A stretch of 64,000 nt of DNA from JADLFV01 sp964471555 (lineage in GTDB: Bacteria > Planctomycetota > Phycisphaerae > Phycisphaerales > Phycisphaeraceae): NCBI GenBank assembly GCA_964471555.1, contig CAYYGM010000004.1, forward strand, positions 1 through 64,000, given 5' to 3'. The position numbers and the translations under genes are program-made. This document shows, piece by piece, positions 48,995 to 58,393 of this stretch. Every line of letters starts with the position of its first letter. Within the stretch, counting starts at the first letter, position 1. The notes beneath the pieces were generated by a model that saw nothing but the letters and a program-made list of their open reading frames with translations, was not told the origin of the DNA and ran no database searches.

Positions 48995-49569
48995 TGAAGA
49001 TGATGCGATTTGTGATTTCAGATTTTCGATTCAAGATTGAAAAAGGCAGCGCGGCCACTGCGCGCCGATCGATAATCGGTTTCACCTTGATCGAAATCCT
49101 GATCGTGGTCGCCATCATGGGCATCGCCGCAGCGATCGTGGTACCGCAGATGCTGCAGGCCGGAACCATGGGCATTCAGGCCGCGGCCCGCATGGTGATC
49201 GCCGACCTGCTTTACGCCCAGAACGAAGCGGTCGCTAATCAGGCACCGCGCAAAGTGATTTTCGAGCCGGCCCAGGACGGCGCGGGCAATTGCTACCGCA
49301 TCACCGACGCCAACGGCCAGACCATCGACGTGGACTGGAAGGGCGGCGACGGCGGCAACTATGTGGTCGACTTCGAAAAGGAGACCGGGCGCTTCGGCCG
49401 GGTCAAGATCACCAAAGTGCAGTTCAGCGAAGACGACCCCTACGAGGTGACCTTCGACGCACTGGGTTCGCCCAGCAGCGGAGGCACTATCGAACTGACG
49501 TTTCAGGACACCGTGTATCGGATCACTGTCGCCGCCTTCACGGGCCGAGTGACGGTGCAGAAGTTGTAA
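48994..49569 (+). CDS. Pseudopilin (GspH/FimT type)
   Basis: A 191-residue minor pseudopilin. The processing site and helix are IIGFTLIEILIVVAIMGIAAAIVVPQ (about 27-52); Glu at +5 is present. The leader is long (about 28 residues) for a class III signal. The C-terminal domain is beta-rich, as GspH. It overlaps the previous gene's stop codon. GspH-type proteins sit in the pseudopilus shaft or tip. Confidence 0.85.
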   Translation: MKMMRFVISDFRFKIEKGSAATARRSIIGFTLIEILIVVAIMGIAAAIVVPQMLQAGTMGIQAAARMVIADLLYAQNEAVANQAPRKVIFEPAQDGAGNCYRITDANGQTIDVDWKGGDGGNYVVDFEKETGRFGRVKITKVQFSEDDPYEVTFDALGSPSSGGTIELTFQDTVYRITVAAFTGRVTVQKL

Positions 49570-49641
49570 GGGGGGATTGAGTCCCTCGACCGCGACGATC
49601 CAGGGTAAAGACGGCGTGGCAGAGGGTGATTGGGAGGCAGT

Positions 49642-50706
49642 GTGATCTGTGGACTGTTCAAGCAGCCCCGGTGCACCATCGGCATCGATGTCGGTACCAG
49701 CAGTGTCCGGATGATGCAGATCGACCGCCAGGCGGATCGTCTGGTGGTGTTGGCTGCGGCGCGCCAGAGCCTGAACGCGGTTGCTGACGGTTGCGGTGAG
49801 CAGTTCCATCAGGCAGTCGCCGACGCGATTGCCAACATGCTCGACAGCGGCAAATTCACCGGCAAACAGGCGATCAGTTGTCTGCCGGCCACGGCGGTGC
49901 ATTACAAGAACCTGCGTCTGCCCAAGATGCCTCCCAACGAATTGCCCGCGGCCGTACAATGGGAAGCCAACGACCGCCTTCACCTGGGCGAGCCGGCCGT
50001 GACTCAGTTCATCGATGCCGGCGTCGTCAACCAGGGCGAAGAACAGCGGCAGGAAGTCATCCTGCTGGCGGCCACCCACAGCGTCATCGATCGCCATGCC
50101 CGTGCCCTGACCAGCACCGGCCTGCAACTGCTGGCCATCGATGCGATTCCCACAGCCCTGGCGCGATGTCTCGGTCGCAACGACCCCGAACGTGTTGCGG
50201 TCGTCATCGACGTCGGCTATGCCCTGAGCAAGGTGCTGATCTGTCGCGGCCAGCACGTGCTGTTCTACAAGCAGATCGACATCGGCGGGCGCAGCTTCGA
50301 CCGGGCGCTGGCTGAAAACATGGAGTTGACGCCGAACGAGGCGGTCGAGCTTCGCCGGCATCTGGATCAGCGCGATGAAAAGGTACGGCGGATGGTGGAA
50401 GATGCGGTGCGGCCGAAGATGGCCGACCTGGCTCGTGAGATCGGCCTGTGCCTGCGCTACTACAGCGTCACCTTCCGCGGTCAGCGCCCCGAGCAGGCGT
50501 GCCTGATCGGCGGCGAGGCGGGGCAGGCTGCACTGGCGGCCGCGATCAGCGAGGGCGCAGCCATCGAAGTGCAGCGCACTGATCCGCTGGAGGGATTCGA
50601 TCTGTCCAAGGTTGGCTCGCTGGAGGATCCCGGCGATTGGGTGACCGCGGCGGGTCTGGCACTGCGCGTCACGGATAAGGCGGCGGGGAAGCGAGGCGCC
50701 GCATGA
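49642..50706 (+). CDS. pilM: Type IV pilus assembly ATPase-like protein PilM
   Basis: PilM is an actin-fold cytoplasmic protein that binds the PilN N-terminus. The 354-residue product begins TIGIDVGTSSVRMMQI (about 10-25, phosphate-binding loop), with CLPATAVHYKNLRLPKMP, a second fold motif VVIDVGYALSKVLI, and QIDIGGRSFDRALAE. GTG at 49642 follows GGGAGG by 4 nt and is preferred. It overlaps pilN (ATGA). Confidence 0.9.
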   Translation: MICGLFKQPRCTIGIDVGTSSVRMMQIDRQADRLVVLAAARQSLNAVADGCGEQFHQAVADAIANMLDSGKFTGKQAISCLPATAVHYKNLRLPKMPPNELPAAVQWEANDRLHLGEPAVTQFIDAGVVNQGEEQRQEVILLAATHSVIDRHARALTSTGLQLLAIDAIPTALARCLGRNDPERVAVVIDVGYALSKVLICRGQHVLFYKQIDIGGRSFDRALAENMELTPNEAVELRRHLDQRDEKVRRMVEDAVRPKMADLAREIGLCLRYYSVTFRGQRPEQACLIGGEAGQAALAAAISEGAAIEVQRTDPLEGFDLSKVGSLEDPGDWVTAAGLALRVTDKAAGKRGAA

Positions 50707-51368
50707 GCCAGATCAACTTCCTGCCCGAAACGTTTCGCCGGCAGATGGAGATGCGCCGCCGCAAGTATCGGCATATGCTGCTGCTGGCGCTCTTCGCCGT
50801 GTGCCTGGTGGGCTGGGGCGTGGTGGAGCGCGGGCGCAACATCGGGCCGCGCGATTACGCCTTGTCGCTGGAGCAGCAGGTCAAGGCCGCCCGCGAGCAG
50901 ATGAGCGAGCTGGTCAAGCTGCGCACGGAACAGCAGTTGTTGCTGCGCCAGGTGGAGTTGCAGCGAGAACTGAGTCAGCCGATCACGCACACGCAGGTGA
51001 TTGCCGTACTCAGCCAGATTCTGCCGCCGTCGGTGACGTTGACGGACCTGCAGGTCAGCACCCATCGTCCGCCGCCGCAGCCGCTGGAGGATCCGGGCAA
51101 GAAGAAGCGGACCAGTTCGCGCAAGACGACGACAACGACCGATCCGGTGGAGGACTACCTGCAGATCGAGTTGCAAGCGGTCGCGCCGGACGATCTGACG
51201 GTGGCCAACGTCATCGGTGATCTAGCCGACCACAAGCTGTTCGAGCAGGTGACGATGAAGTACAGCCGACCGACGCAGCGGCAGGAGATCGATGCCCGCC
51301 AGTTCCGCCTGAGCATGCGGGTCCGCCTGGATCGCAAGTTTGAACTGGAGGTGGCGCATGCGGATTGA
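50703..51368 (+). CDS. pilN: PilN-like inner membrane assembly protein
   Basis: A 221-residue bitopic protein. It starts MSQINFLPETFRRQMEMRRR, the INxLP motif by which PilN docks to PilM, followed by a membrane segment (about 26-41) and a helical then ferredoxin-like periplasmic region. A basic, Thr-rich stretch (KKKRTSSRKTTTTT) interrupts the middle. It overlaps pilM and pilO. Confidence 0.88.
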   Translation: MSQINFLPETFRRQMEMRRRKYRHMLLLALFAVCLVGWGVVERGRNIGPRDYALSLEQQVKAAREQMSELVKLRTEQQLLLRQVELQRELSQPITHTQVIAVLSQILPPSVTLTDLQVSTHRPPPQPLEDPGKKKRTSSRKTTTTTDPVEDYLQIELQAVAPDDLTVANVIGDLADHKLFEQVTMKYSRPTQRQEIDARQFRLSMRVRLDRKFELEVAHAD

Positions 51369-51906
51369 GAAGGACCAGGTGCGCACGCTGTCTGCGGCTG
51401 GGATCATGCTGGCGATTTTTGCTGCCGCGGTGCTGGCGCCGCTGCACGTTCAGAGGGCCAACTATCAGCATCGCATCGACGCCGCCAAGCGGGCCCTGGG
51501 CATCGACCTGGTTGAGACCAAGGGGCTGGCCAAGCTCAACAGTGACGTGGCCAGTCTGCGCCAGGTGATCAACGGCGCCCAGCAGTACGTGCCCGAGCAG
51601 GACGAGATGGCTGATGTGATGCGCGGCTTGAGCGAAGCGCTGGATTCCTTCGGTGTCACCGAGCGCCAGGTGCAGACTCAGACCACGCAGCACTACCAGA
51701 AATACAGCGTCATGCCTATCTCGCTGCAGTACCGCGCCTCGTTTCCCGCGGTCTTCGGGGTGCTGCGCCGCATCGAACAGATGCAGCGGTTGATACGGGT
51801 GGATGAACTGGTCGTGCGTCAGGAATCTGATGACGACCTCGAGCCGTTGCAGATCAAGTTGTCGTTGAGCACCTTCATCGCCCGGCAGTTGCCGGCGGAG
51901 GATTGA
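51358..51906 (+). CDS. pilO: PilO-like inner membrane assembly protein
   Basis: A 182-residue bitopic protein with a membrane segment at about 12-30, a coiled region and a ferredoxin-like periplasmic domain. It fits PilO (or GspM) by position and length; the sequence alone is weakly conserved. It partners PilN in the inner-membrane alignment complex. It overlaps pilN by 11 nt and the next gene at its stop codon. Confidence 0.8.
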   Translation: MRIEKDQVRTLSAAGIMLAIFAAAVLAPLHVQRANYQHRIDAAKRALGIDLVETKGLAKLNSDVASLRQVINGAQQYVPEQDEMADVMRGLSEALDSFGVTERQVQTQTTQHYQKYSVMPISLQYRASFPAVFGVLRRIEQMQRLIRVDELVVRQESDDDLEPLQIKLSLSTFIARQLPAED

Positions 51907-52476
51907 TGAGCGGTCTGTTGAACAACCTCAAGCAGCAGTTGCTGGCTGATAAGCGCAAGCTGGGCGTGATCGTCCTGCTGCTGTTTTTCGGTCTGCTGCT
52001 GTGGGGCCGGCTGCTGCTGAAGGACGTGCCGCGCACGGCCACGGCCGAACCCAAAGCGAAGGTCACCGCCGCATCGTCCGATAAGGCTCCCCCGACTCCG
52101 CACAAAAACAGCCGGGTGGAGATTGTCCGCATCCGCAGCGATCGTCAACTCAAGCGAGACCTGTTTTCGTTCGATCCCAATCGTTACAAACGGACCATCG
52201 GGTCTGAGGAAACAGACAACCTGCTTAAGNNNNNNNNNNAAGGTGGGCACCTCGGACCGAGAACCAACCGATGACATACTCGGCTTGACCGAGTTGCTCA
52301 ACATGGCGCGGCGGCTTGACCTGCGCAGCGTTGTCACCGGCCGGACCCCGCGAGCAGTCATCGACGACCGACTGCTGGCACCCGGCGACTGGATCGAAGG
52401 CTTTGAACTGTTGGAAATCGTGGATCGTTACGTGCTACTGGAGAGAAACGGAGTCGTTATCCGCCTTTGGATGTGA
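51906..52476 (+). pseudogene. PilP/GspC-like protein broken by an assembly gap
   Basis: One gene of about 190 codons is divided by ten N at 52230-52239. Before the gap, about 108 residues contain a membrane segment (about 19-37) and a basic linker. After it, the sequence continues in another frame (TSDREPTDDILGLTELLNMA...) to a TGA at 52476, with a beta-rich end GRTPRAVIDDRLLAPGDWIEGFEL typical of the GspC/PilP homology region. The frame shift is explained if the true gap length is a multiple of three. It is not a true pseudogene. It would link the inner-membrane complex to the secretin. Confidence 0.75.
52230..52239. other. Assembly gap (ten N)
   Basis: The only unresolved bases in the window. 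They lie within the pilP-like gene and are probably a placeholder of arbitrary length. Confidence 0.95.
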
Positions 52477-52519
52477 CCGTACTTTGCAACATGCCGAGGC
52501 ATTGCGGAAGGAGTCGAGC

Positions 52520-54814
52520 ATGAGCGCTCGCGTCGCACAGATCGGACTGGGTCTTTTTTTTGTAGTTGCACTGGCCGTTTATAGCGGTCCGGCATTCGGG
52601 GCGGAAGGGCAGGAGCCGGCAAGCCCGGCGAGCGAGGCAAGCCCGACGCAGACAGAGCAGCCTGTTGATCAGGTGCCGGTCTTCGATCAGGACCAGGCCA
52701 TCGATCGCGTCAGCGCTGCTTCCGAGCAGGACCAGCAGCCGCAGACTGCCCAAACGCCCCAGGCCGACTCAGCCGTGGCGCCGATCGCGGCCCCGGTCCC
52801 GGTCAGCTCGACGCCGGCGCAGCCGGTCGAGGTTTTTGCCAGCGATGAAGCGCCGCTGCCACAGGGCCAGACCGTCAACGTCAGCAACTTCGGGCAGATC
52901 GACCTGCACGTCAAAGACCTGGACCTGACCAAGGTGCTTCAGCTTCTGAGCATTCAGAGCGAGAAGAACATCATCGCCAGCCGCAATGTGGCTGGCAGCG
53001 TCTCGGCCGACCTGTACGGGGTCGATTTCTACGACGCCCTGGATGCCATTCTGCATCCCAACGGCTTCGGCTATGAAGAGCAGGGCCAGTTCATTTACGT
53101 CTACACCGCCGATGAGCTCAAGACCCGCAAGGAAGCCGAGCGGCAGACGGTGTACAAGGTCGTGCGCCTCAGCTACCTGGCCGGCGCCGATGCGGCCACT
53201 TTCGTGCAGCCGCTGCTTTCGTCCAACGGCTCAGTGGCGGTCAGCGCCGATGCCGAGCAGGGCTTCCAGCCCAGCGTCAGTGACGGCGGCGCCAACAGCT
53301 TCGCCCACAGCGACACGCTGCTGATCAACGACTATCCCGAAAACGTGGATCGCATCGTCGATGTGCTCAAGCAGATCGACGTGCGGCCCAAGCAGGTGCT
53401 GATCGAGGCCACCATTCTCCAGACCAGCCTGACCGAGGCCAACGCCTTCGGCGTCGATTTCTCGATCTTCGCCGACCTGGACGTGCTGGACTTCACCACG
53501 CCGCTGGGTGCTTTTGACCAGTTCCTCAGCAACACGCCGCGGGCCGACTCCGGCCAGGTGATCAGCTCCAGTCCGGGCAACGTCGCCAACGGCTCGGCTA
53601 CCATGAAGCTGGGAGTGATCAACGACAATGTCGCGGTGTTCATCCGCGCCCTGGACCAGGTGACCGACACCAACGTCATCGCTCGGCCGCGCATGCTGGT
53701 GCTCAACCGCCAGAAGGCCGACCTGCTGATTGGTGAAAAACTGGGTTACATTTCGACCAACGCGTCGGAAACCAGCACCACCCAGACCGTTGAGTTTCTG
53801 GATGTTGGCACCCAGTTGACCGTGCGCCCCTTCATTGGGGAAGACGATTTCATCCGCCTGGAACTGCGCCCCAGCATCAGCGACGGCGCCACCCAGGTTG
53901 TGCAGAACCTGGTCATCCCCAACACCACCACCGCTGAGCTGACCACCAACGTCATGCTCCGTAGCGGCCAGACCGCGGTGCTGGGCGGCCTGTTCAAGGA
54001 AGACAACACCGTTGACAAGAAGCAGGTGCCCGGCGTGGGCGACGTGCCCATTATCAAGAACGCCTTCAAGGGCCAGGACGACACCGTCACCCGCAGCGAG
54101 GTCATCTTCCTGATCAAGCCCACGGTGATGAAGGACAAGTACCTGGCTGAGATGGGTGATGACGCGGCCGAGGGCATCACGCAGAGCCGCATCGGCATCC
54201 GTGACGGTCTGCTGCCGTGGTCGCGCACCAAGATGGTCAGTTGGCAGATGCGCCAGGCCCACGAGGCCATGGAAGCCGGTGACAATGACAAGGCCAAGTG
54301 GCACGCCGACATGGCCCTGTACCTGGACCCCACGGTGGTGGAAGCACGCGAGATGCGTGAAGACATCTCCGGCAATGCCGGCTACGACCAGCGGTTCAGC
54401 ATTCTCGATGAAGTGGTGGGCGAGACGCTCAAGAAGCAGGCCAAAGACAACAAGAACGCCGCTTCGGCAATGCCAGAAGCGACCGAATCGACTGAGACCA
54501 AAGCGGGAACCGACACCGTGAACACGGCCCCCACCGCCGAGGCTCAGCCGCAGGAAGATGCAACTTCTACCACGGCTTCAGCCGCCACCAGCGACGATGA
54601 TGCCGCGCAGGCATCTTCCGAGAGTGAGAGCGAGGATTTCTTCAGTGATGCCACTGCTACCCCGGAAAAGTCCAGCAACAGCGCGGACGACGATGTGACC
54701 ACCATCTCCGAGGTGATCGATGCCTGGCAGACTGACGGCGGAGCCGTCGCTTCCGACTCCGATGATCAGAGCGAGTCGCAAGGCCGGGTCAGTGAAGTCG
54801 AGACGCAGCAGTGA
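52520..54814 (+). CDS. gspD: Secretin (GspD/PilQ family)
   Basis: The outer-membrane channel of the secretion or pilus system. The 764-residue protein has a signal peptide (about 8-28), a low-complexity Ala/Pro/Gln region (about 30-115), an N0-type domain NFGQIDLHVKDLDLTKVLQLL (from about 122) and further N domains, and the secretin domain (about 330-540) ending VPGVGDVPIIKNAFKG...VIFLIKPTVM. The C-terminal 200 residues are unusual: a single TPR-like unit (AHEAMEAGDNDKAKWHADMALYLDP) and an acidic Ser/Ala/Thr tail. GGAAGGAG before ATG 52520 sets the start. Confidence 0.93.
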   Translation: MSARVAQIGLGLFFVVALAVYSGPAFGAEGQEPASPASEASPTQTEQPVDQVPVFDQDQAIDRVSAASEQDQQPQTAQTPQADSAVAPIAAPVPVSSTPAQPVEVFASDEAPLPQGQTVNVSNFGQIDLHVKDLDLTKVLQLLSIQSEKNIIASRNVAGSVSADLYGVDFYDALDAILHPNGFGYEEQGQFIYVYTADELKTRKEAERQTVYKVVRLSYLAGADAATFVQPLLSSNGSVAVSADAEQGFQPSVSDGGANSFAHSDTLLINDYPENVDRIVDVLKQIDVRPKQVLIEATILQTSLTEANAFGVDFSIFADLDVLDFTTPLGAFDQFLSNTPRADSGQVISSSPGNVANGSATMKLGVINDNVAVFIRALDQVTDTNVIARPRMLVLNRQKADLLIGEKLGYISTNASETSTTQTVEFLDVGTQLTVRPFIGEDDFIRLELRPSISDGATQVVQNLVIPNTTTAELTTNVMLRSGQTAVLGGLFKEDNTVDKKQVPGVGDVPIIKNAFKGQDDTVTRSEVIFLIKPTVMKDKYLAEMGDDAAEGITQSRIGIRDGLLPWSRTKMVSWQMRQAHEAMEAGDNDKAKWHADMALYLDPTVVEAREMREDISGNAGYDQRFSILDEVVGETLKKQAKDNKNAASAMPEATESTETKAGTDTVNTAPTAEAQPQEDATSTTASAATSDDDAAQASSESESEDFFSDATATPEKSSNSADDDVTTISEVIDAWQTDGGAVASDSDDQSESQGRVSEVETQQ

Positions 54815-54835
54815 TGTGACGTCGAGTGAGGGGAT

Positions 54836-54870
54836 GAGCCTGTGAACTTGGGTTCGCAGGCTCTCCCTTC
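54836..54870 (+). terminator. Possible terminator after the secretin gene
   Basis: GAGCCTG-T-GAAC pairs with GTTC-G-CAGGCTC through a wobble, with a short loop, followed by TCCCTTCTTTTG. The T tract is interrupted, so termination may be partial. Confidence 0.55.
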
Positions 54871-54908
54871 TTTTGTTCGCAGACGCACCAGATCGAGGGA
54901 AAAGCAAG

Positions 54909-56126
54909 ATGAAACGTTCAAGGACCATCGAGCGCGGCAGCCTCGCCGCGATGTTGCTTTTGACGGCGTTACTGACTGCCTGTAACGGCGGCAAGACCAA
55001 GTCTCACGACGAGTGGGTGGCCGACGCCAACAGTCGCTGGAATGCCATCAAGACGGCCCAGGCCCTGACCATGGCCCGTCAGAAGTTCAACACCGGTGAC
55101 CTGGATCTGGCTGAGCAGGATGTCAAAGCCGCCCTGGCTGCCGATCCTAAGAACGCTGAGTTGCACATGCTCGCAGGTCAGATCGAGCTGGAGCGCAGCC
55201 GTCTCGAGCGCGCCTATCAGGAGTTCACCGTCGCCATCGAGAACAAGCCGGAGCTGGCTCAGGCCTATTACCTGCGCGGCATCGTGCTGCAGCGCATCAG
55301 CAAGCTCGACCTGGCCCATGCCGATTACGCCAAGGCCTTCGAGCTGCAGCACGACAACCCCTCCTACCTGCTGGCCACCGCGGAGATGCTGGACGCCATG
55401 AGCCGGCCGGACGAGGCGCTGAAGCTGCTGACCGAGCAGTTGGACTTTTTCGACACCAATGCGGCTGTGCGCCTGGCCATCGCCCATACGTACGAGATGA
55501 AGGAAGACTATGCCAATGCGGCGGAGTTCTTCCAGCAGGCCTCGCTGCTCGACCCGGACAACCCGCGCCCGCGGGAGGAACTGGCCGAGGCGCAACTATC
55601 GTGCGGCAAGACCCGTGAGGCTGCCCAGACGTTGAACGAGCTGCTCAAAGAACCCACCATGGCGGATCGCGCCGATCTGCGTCGACTGCTGGCCAAGGCT
55701 TATCTGAAGCTGGATCGTCTGGCTGACGCCCAATACCAGTACCAGATCGTCGTCCGCTCCAGTCGGGTGCAAAGCGGCGACTGGGTGGAGCTTGGCCAGA
55801 TCGCGCTGCGCCAGGACAACACCTTCGACGCCATGCACGCGGCCGGCCGGGCCATCGATCTGGATCCGGTCAATCCCAACGGCTATCTGTTGTCAGGCAT
55901 GGTCTGGCAGAAGAAGCAGAAGCTGGAAGAAGCGCTGTCGATGTTCGATCGGGCTGCGGAGTTGTCGCCCGAGGACGCAGCCCCGCTGATCCTGCGAGGC
56001 ATCTCGCTGCAGCAGGCCGGCCGCAGCGCCGCTGCCGCCGAGGCCTACCGCCAGGCCCTGAGCATCGATCCCAAAGATACGCGCGCCCGGCAGTTGCTCG
56101 ATTCGCTCAGCAGTGCCAGCCAGTGA
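54909..56126 (+). CDS. TPR-repeat lipoprotein
   Basis: A 405-residue lipoprotein with lipobox LLTAC (Cys about 28) and about ten TPR units from residue 55 to the end, for example AAEFFQQASLLDPDNPRPREELAEAQL. TPR lipoproteins such as PilF/PilW act as pilotins that help the secretin assemble in the outer membrane; the position after the secretin gene supports this. The protein is longer than PilF (about 250). Confidence 0.85.
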   Translation: MKRSRTIERGSLAAMLLLTALLTACNGGKTKSHDEWVADANSRWNAIKTAQALTMARQKFNTGDLDLAEQDVKAALAADPKNAELHMLAGQIELERSRLERAYQEFTVAIENKPELAQAYYLRGIVLQRISKLDLAHADYAKAFELQHDNPSYLLATAEMLDAMSRPDEALKLLTEQLDFFDTNAAVRLAIAHTYEMKEDYANAAEFFQQASLLDPDNPRPREELAEAQLSCGKTREAAQTLNELLKEPTMADRADLRRLLAKAYLKLDRLADAQYQYQIVVRSSRVQSGDWVELGQIALRQDNTFDAMHAAGRAIDLDPVNPNGYLLSGMVWQKKQKLEEALSMFDRAAELSPEDAAPLILRGISLQQAGRSAAAAEAYRQALSIDPKDTRARQLLDSLSSASQ

Positions 56127-56257
56127 CGAGCTTACCCGGTCAGGCTGCGGTTTTTATCGGATCACGTCCAGCGGACGGGACCATCTGTGAAATGCGTCCT
56201 TGAGTGAACCGACGCGTTCAGTTTAACCTCACAATGGCCGAAATGACTATAGGTGAT

Positions 56258-56271
56258 AGGTCAATTGACCT
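56258..56271. promoter_or_regulatory. 14-bp palindrome upstream of the receiver gene
   Basis: The perfect palindrome AGGTCAATTGACCT lies 44 nt ahead of the receiver gene in an A+T-richer stretch. It may be an operator for the signalling part of the operon. Confidence 0.45.
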
Positions 56272-56314
56272 GAAGTTATCGGTGTGACCAGGGTTGTCCG
56301 AGTGGAGGTTTAAG

Positions 56315-56710
56315 ATGTCGGATCGTCCACGGGTGTTGGTGGTGGATGACGAGGCCCATATCGTTCATGTGGTGACGTTGAAGCTGCAGAACGCAGGCTT
56401 CGAGGTGATCACCGCATCGGATGGCGAGGAAGGTCTGGCTGTGGCTACGGATCAATTGCCGGACCTGATCGTCACCGACTACCAGATGCCTTTTGTCAGT
56501 GGATTGGAAATGTGCACCCGTCTGCGCCAGCAGGAACAGACGTCTCACATCCCGGCCTTGATGCTCACCGCCAGGGGCTTTTCCATTCCGCCGCAGGACT
56601 TGGCTCAGACCAACATTCGTCAGGTGCTCAGTAAACCGTTCAGTCCGCGCGACATTCTGGCGCGGGTGCAGGAGTTCATCGACCGGCCGGAGGCCGCGGA
56701 TGCGGCGTAA
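56315..56710 (+). CDS. Single-domain response regulator
   Basis: A 131-residue receiver without an output domain. VLVVDDEAHIVHV gives the acidic pair, LIVTDYQMPFVSG the phospho-acceptor Asp (about 53), and VLSKPFSPRD the Lys (about 109). GGAGG 6 nt before ATG 56315 supports the start. It heads a signalling trio (receiver, HD-GYP, STAS) within the secretion locus and may control the HD-GYP protein next to it by contact. Confidence 0.9.
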   Translation: MSDRPRVLVVDDEAHIVHVVTLKLQNAGFEVITASDGEEGLAVATDQLPDLIVTDYQMPFVSGLEMCTRLRQQEQTSHIPALMLTARGFSIPPQDLAQTNIRQVLSKPFSPRDILARVQEFIDRPEAADAA

Positions 56711-56737
56711 GTCTTCAACCAGTCGCGGTGTTTCGTC

Positions 56738-58393
56738 ATGATTCAGGCCGCATCCATACTCGATGCCAAGACCATTCGCCTGGGGGACCGTCTGCGCGAA
56801 CTGGGGTTGACGCAGTTGCGTCTGACGCCTGACGGCCGGGCCACGCCGGTGGGCCCGCTGCGCTGGATCGAGCAGATCGTGATCCAGTCTCCGCTGTTCG
56901 AGCGATTGACCGCTCAGTTGTGGCTGCAGTTGAGCCAGCAGGAAGCAGCCACCGTGTGCGAGGTTTGGCCGGGCGTGCATCTGGCGGTGTTGCCGCGCCC
57001 GCAGCGCCGTCGCAACGAACAGCAGGAAGTGCATACGCTCAATGCCGTGCTGCTGCTGAGCCCTGAACTGCTGACCAGCGAGCAGTTGCGCCAGGTCTGC
57101 GACAGCCACCGCCTGGACCTGGCTGCCACGTTGACCCGCATCGACACCCGCCACCTGGTGGGCGTGGGCGAAGCGCAGCGCCTGGCTGCCATTCTGCAGT
57201 GGCTGCATGAGGATCATCAGCAGATCGGCCGCCGCGTCAGTGATCTGGAATCGCTCAGCCGTGAGCTGACCAGTTCCTACGAGGAACTGAGCCTGCTCTA
57301 TAAGCTGTCAGCCAGCATGACGGTGGATCATCCCTCGCGCGATTTTTTCGTCGAGGCATGCAACGAACTGCGCGAGGTGGTCAATCTCCGGTGGATGGCC
57401 ATGCAGTTGATCGATGACGATCCGCGCATGGAAGATCTGGCGGGGCAGGTCTTCAGCGCCGGTGCGGTGGAAGGCGATGATGAGCGGTTCCACGAAGTCG
57501 GCCGCAGTCTGATCGAAATGGCCCGCTGGCAGCGCAACGCCGAGCCGATCGTCATCGATGACGCCACGACCTCGGAAGTGCCCTCCGCAGCCCGCTTCTG
57601 TCACAACATGCTGGTCATTCCCCTGCGCACCGAAACGCAGGTGCTGGGCGTGATCTTCGGCGGAGACAAGCAGGGGGCGGATCAGATCACCACCGTGGAC
57701 AGCAAGCTGTGCAACTCGCTGGCGGGGAGCCTGACGATTTTCCTCGAAAACAAAATGCTGTTCGAGGATCTGCAGTCGATGTTCATGGGCACGCTGCACG
57801 CCCTGACCAGCGCCATTGACGCCAAGGACAGTTACACGCGCGGCCACTCCGAGCGCGTCGCCCTGATGAGCCGCCTGCTGGCTGAAGCGACGGGGCTGGA
57901 TGCCGCGACGTCCAACCGCGTCTATCTGAGTGGTCTGGTGCACGATGTGGGCAAGATCGGTGTGCCCGAAGCGGTGCTGTGCAAGCCGGGCCGGCTGACG
58001 GATGCGGAGTTCGACCAGATCAAGCGGCACCCGGACATCGGCAATCGCATCCTGCTGGATATCCGCCAGATGAGCGATCTGCTGCCGGGCGTGTTGTATC
58101 ACCACGAACGTTGGGACGGCCGCGGCTATCCGAGCGGGCTTTCCGGGACGGACATTCCGCTGTTCGGGCGGCTGATCTGTCTGGCGGACTCCTTCGACGC
58201 CATGAGCAGTGACCGCACGTATCGCCGGGCCCTGGAGCACGAGCAGGTGCTCGATGAGATCCGCCGCTGCGCCGGGTCGCAGTTCGATCCCGATCTGGCC
58301 GAGCGTTTCGTCGAGCTCGATTTTGAGCCGTACTTCAAGATGATCCGTAAGCACCAGCGCTGGGAAGCCAGCCAGGGAGGGCAGACGGCATGA
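56738..58393 (+). CDS. GAF-HD-GYP protein, probable cyclic-di-GMP phosphodiesterase
   Basis: A 551-residue signalling protein. The N-terminal 180 residues are unassigned and partly helical, a GAF domain lies at about 190-340, and an HD-GYP domain at about 350-545. The HD-GYP markers are intact: GHSERVALMSRLLAEATGL, VHDVGKIGVPEAVL with the HD pair, and HHERWDGRGYPSGLSG with the GYP motif. It should hydrolyse cyclic di-GMP. It overlaps the following STAS gene by four nt (ATGA). Confidence 0.92.
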   Translation: MIQAASILDAKTIRLGDRLRELGLTQLRLTPDGRATPVGPLRWIEQIVIQSPLFERLTAQLWLQLSQQEAATVCEVWPGVHLAVLPRPQRRRNEQQEVHTLNAVLLLSPELLTSEQLRQVCDSHRLDLAATLTRIDTRHLVGVGEAQRLAAILQWLHEDHQQIGRRVSDLESLSRELTSSYEELSLLYKLSASMTVDHPSRDFFVEACNELREVVNLRWMAMQLIDDDPRMEDLAGQVFSAGAVEGDDERFHEVGRSLIEMARWQRNAEPIVIDDATTSEVPSAARFCHNMLVIPLRTETQVLGVIFGGDKQGADQITTVDSKLCNSLAGSLTIFLENKMLFEDLQSMFMGTLHALTSAIDAKDSYTRGHSERVALMSRLLAEATGLDAATSNRVYLSGLVHDVGKIGVPEAVLCKPGRLTDAEFDQIKRHPDIGNRILLDIRQMSDLLPGVLYHHERWDGRGYPSGLSGTDIPLFGRLICLADSFDAMSSDRTYRRALEHEQVLDEIRRCAGSQFDPDLAERFVELDFEPYFKMIRKHQRWEASQGGQTA

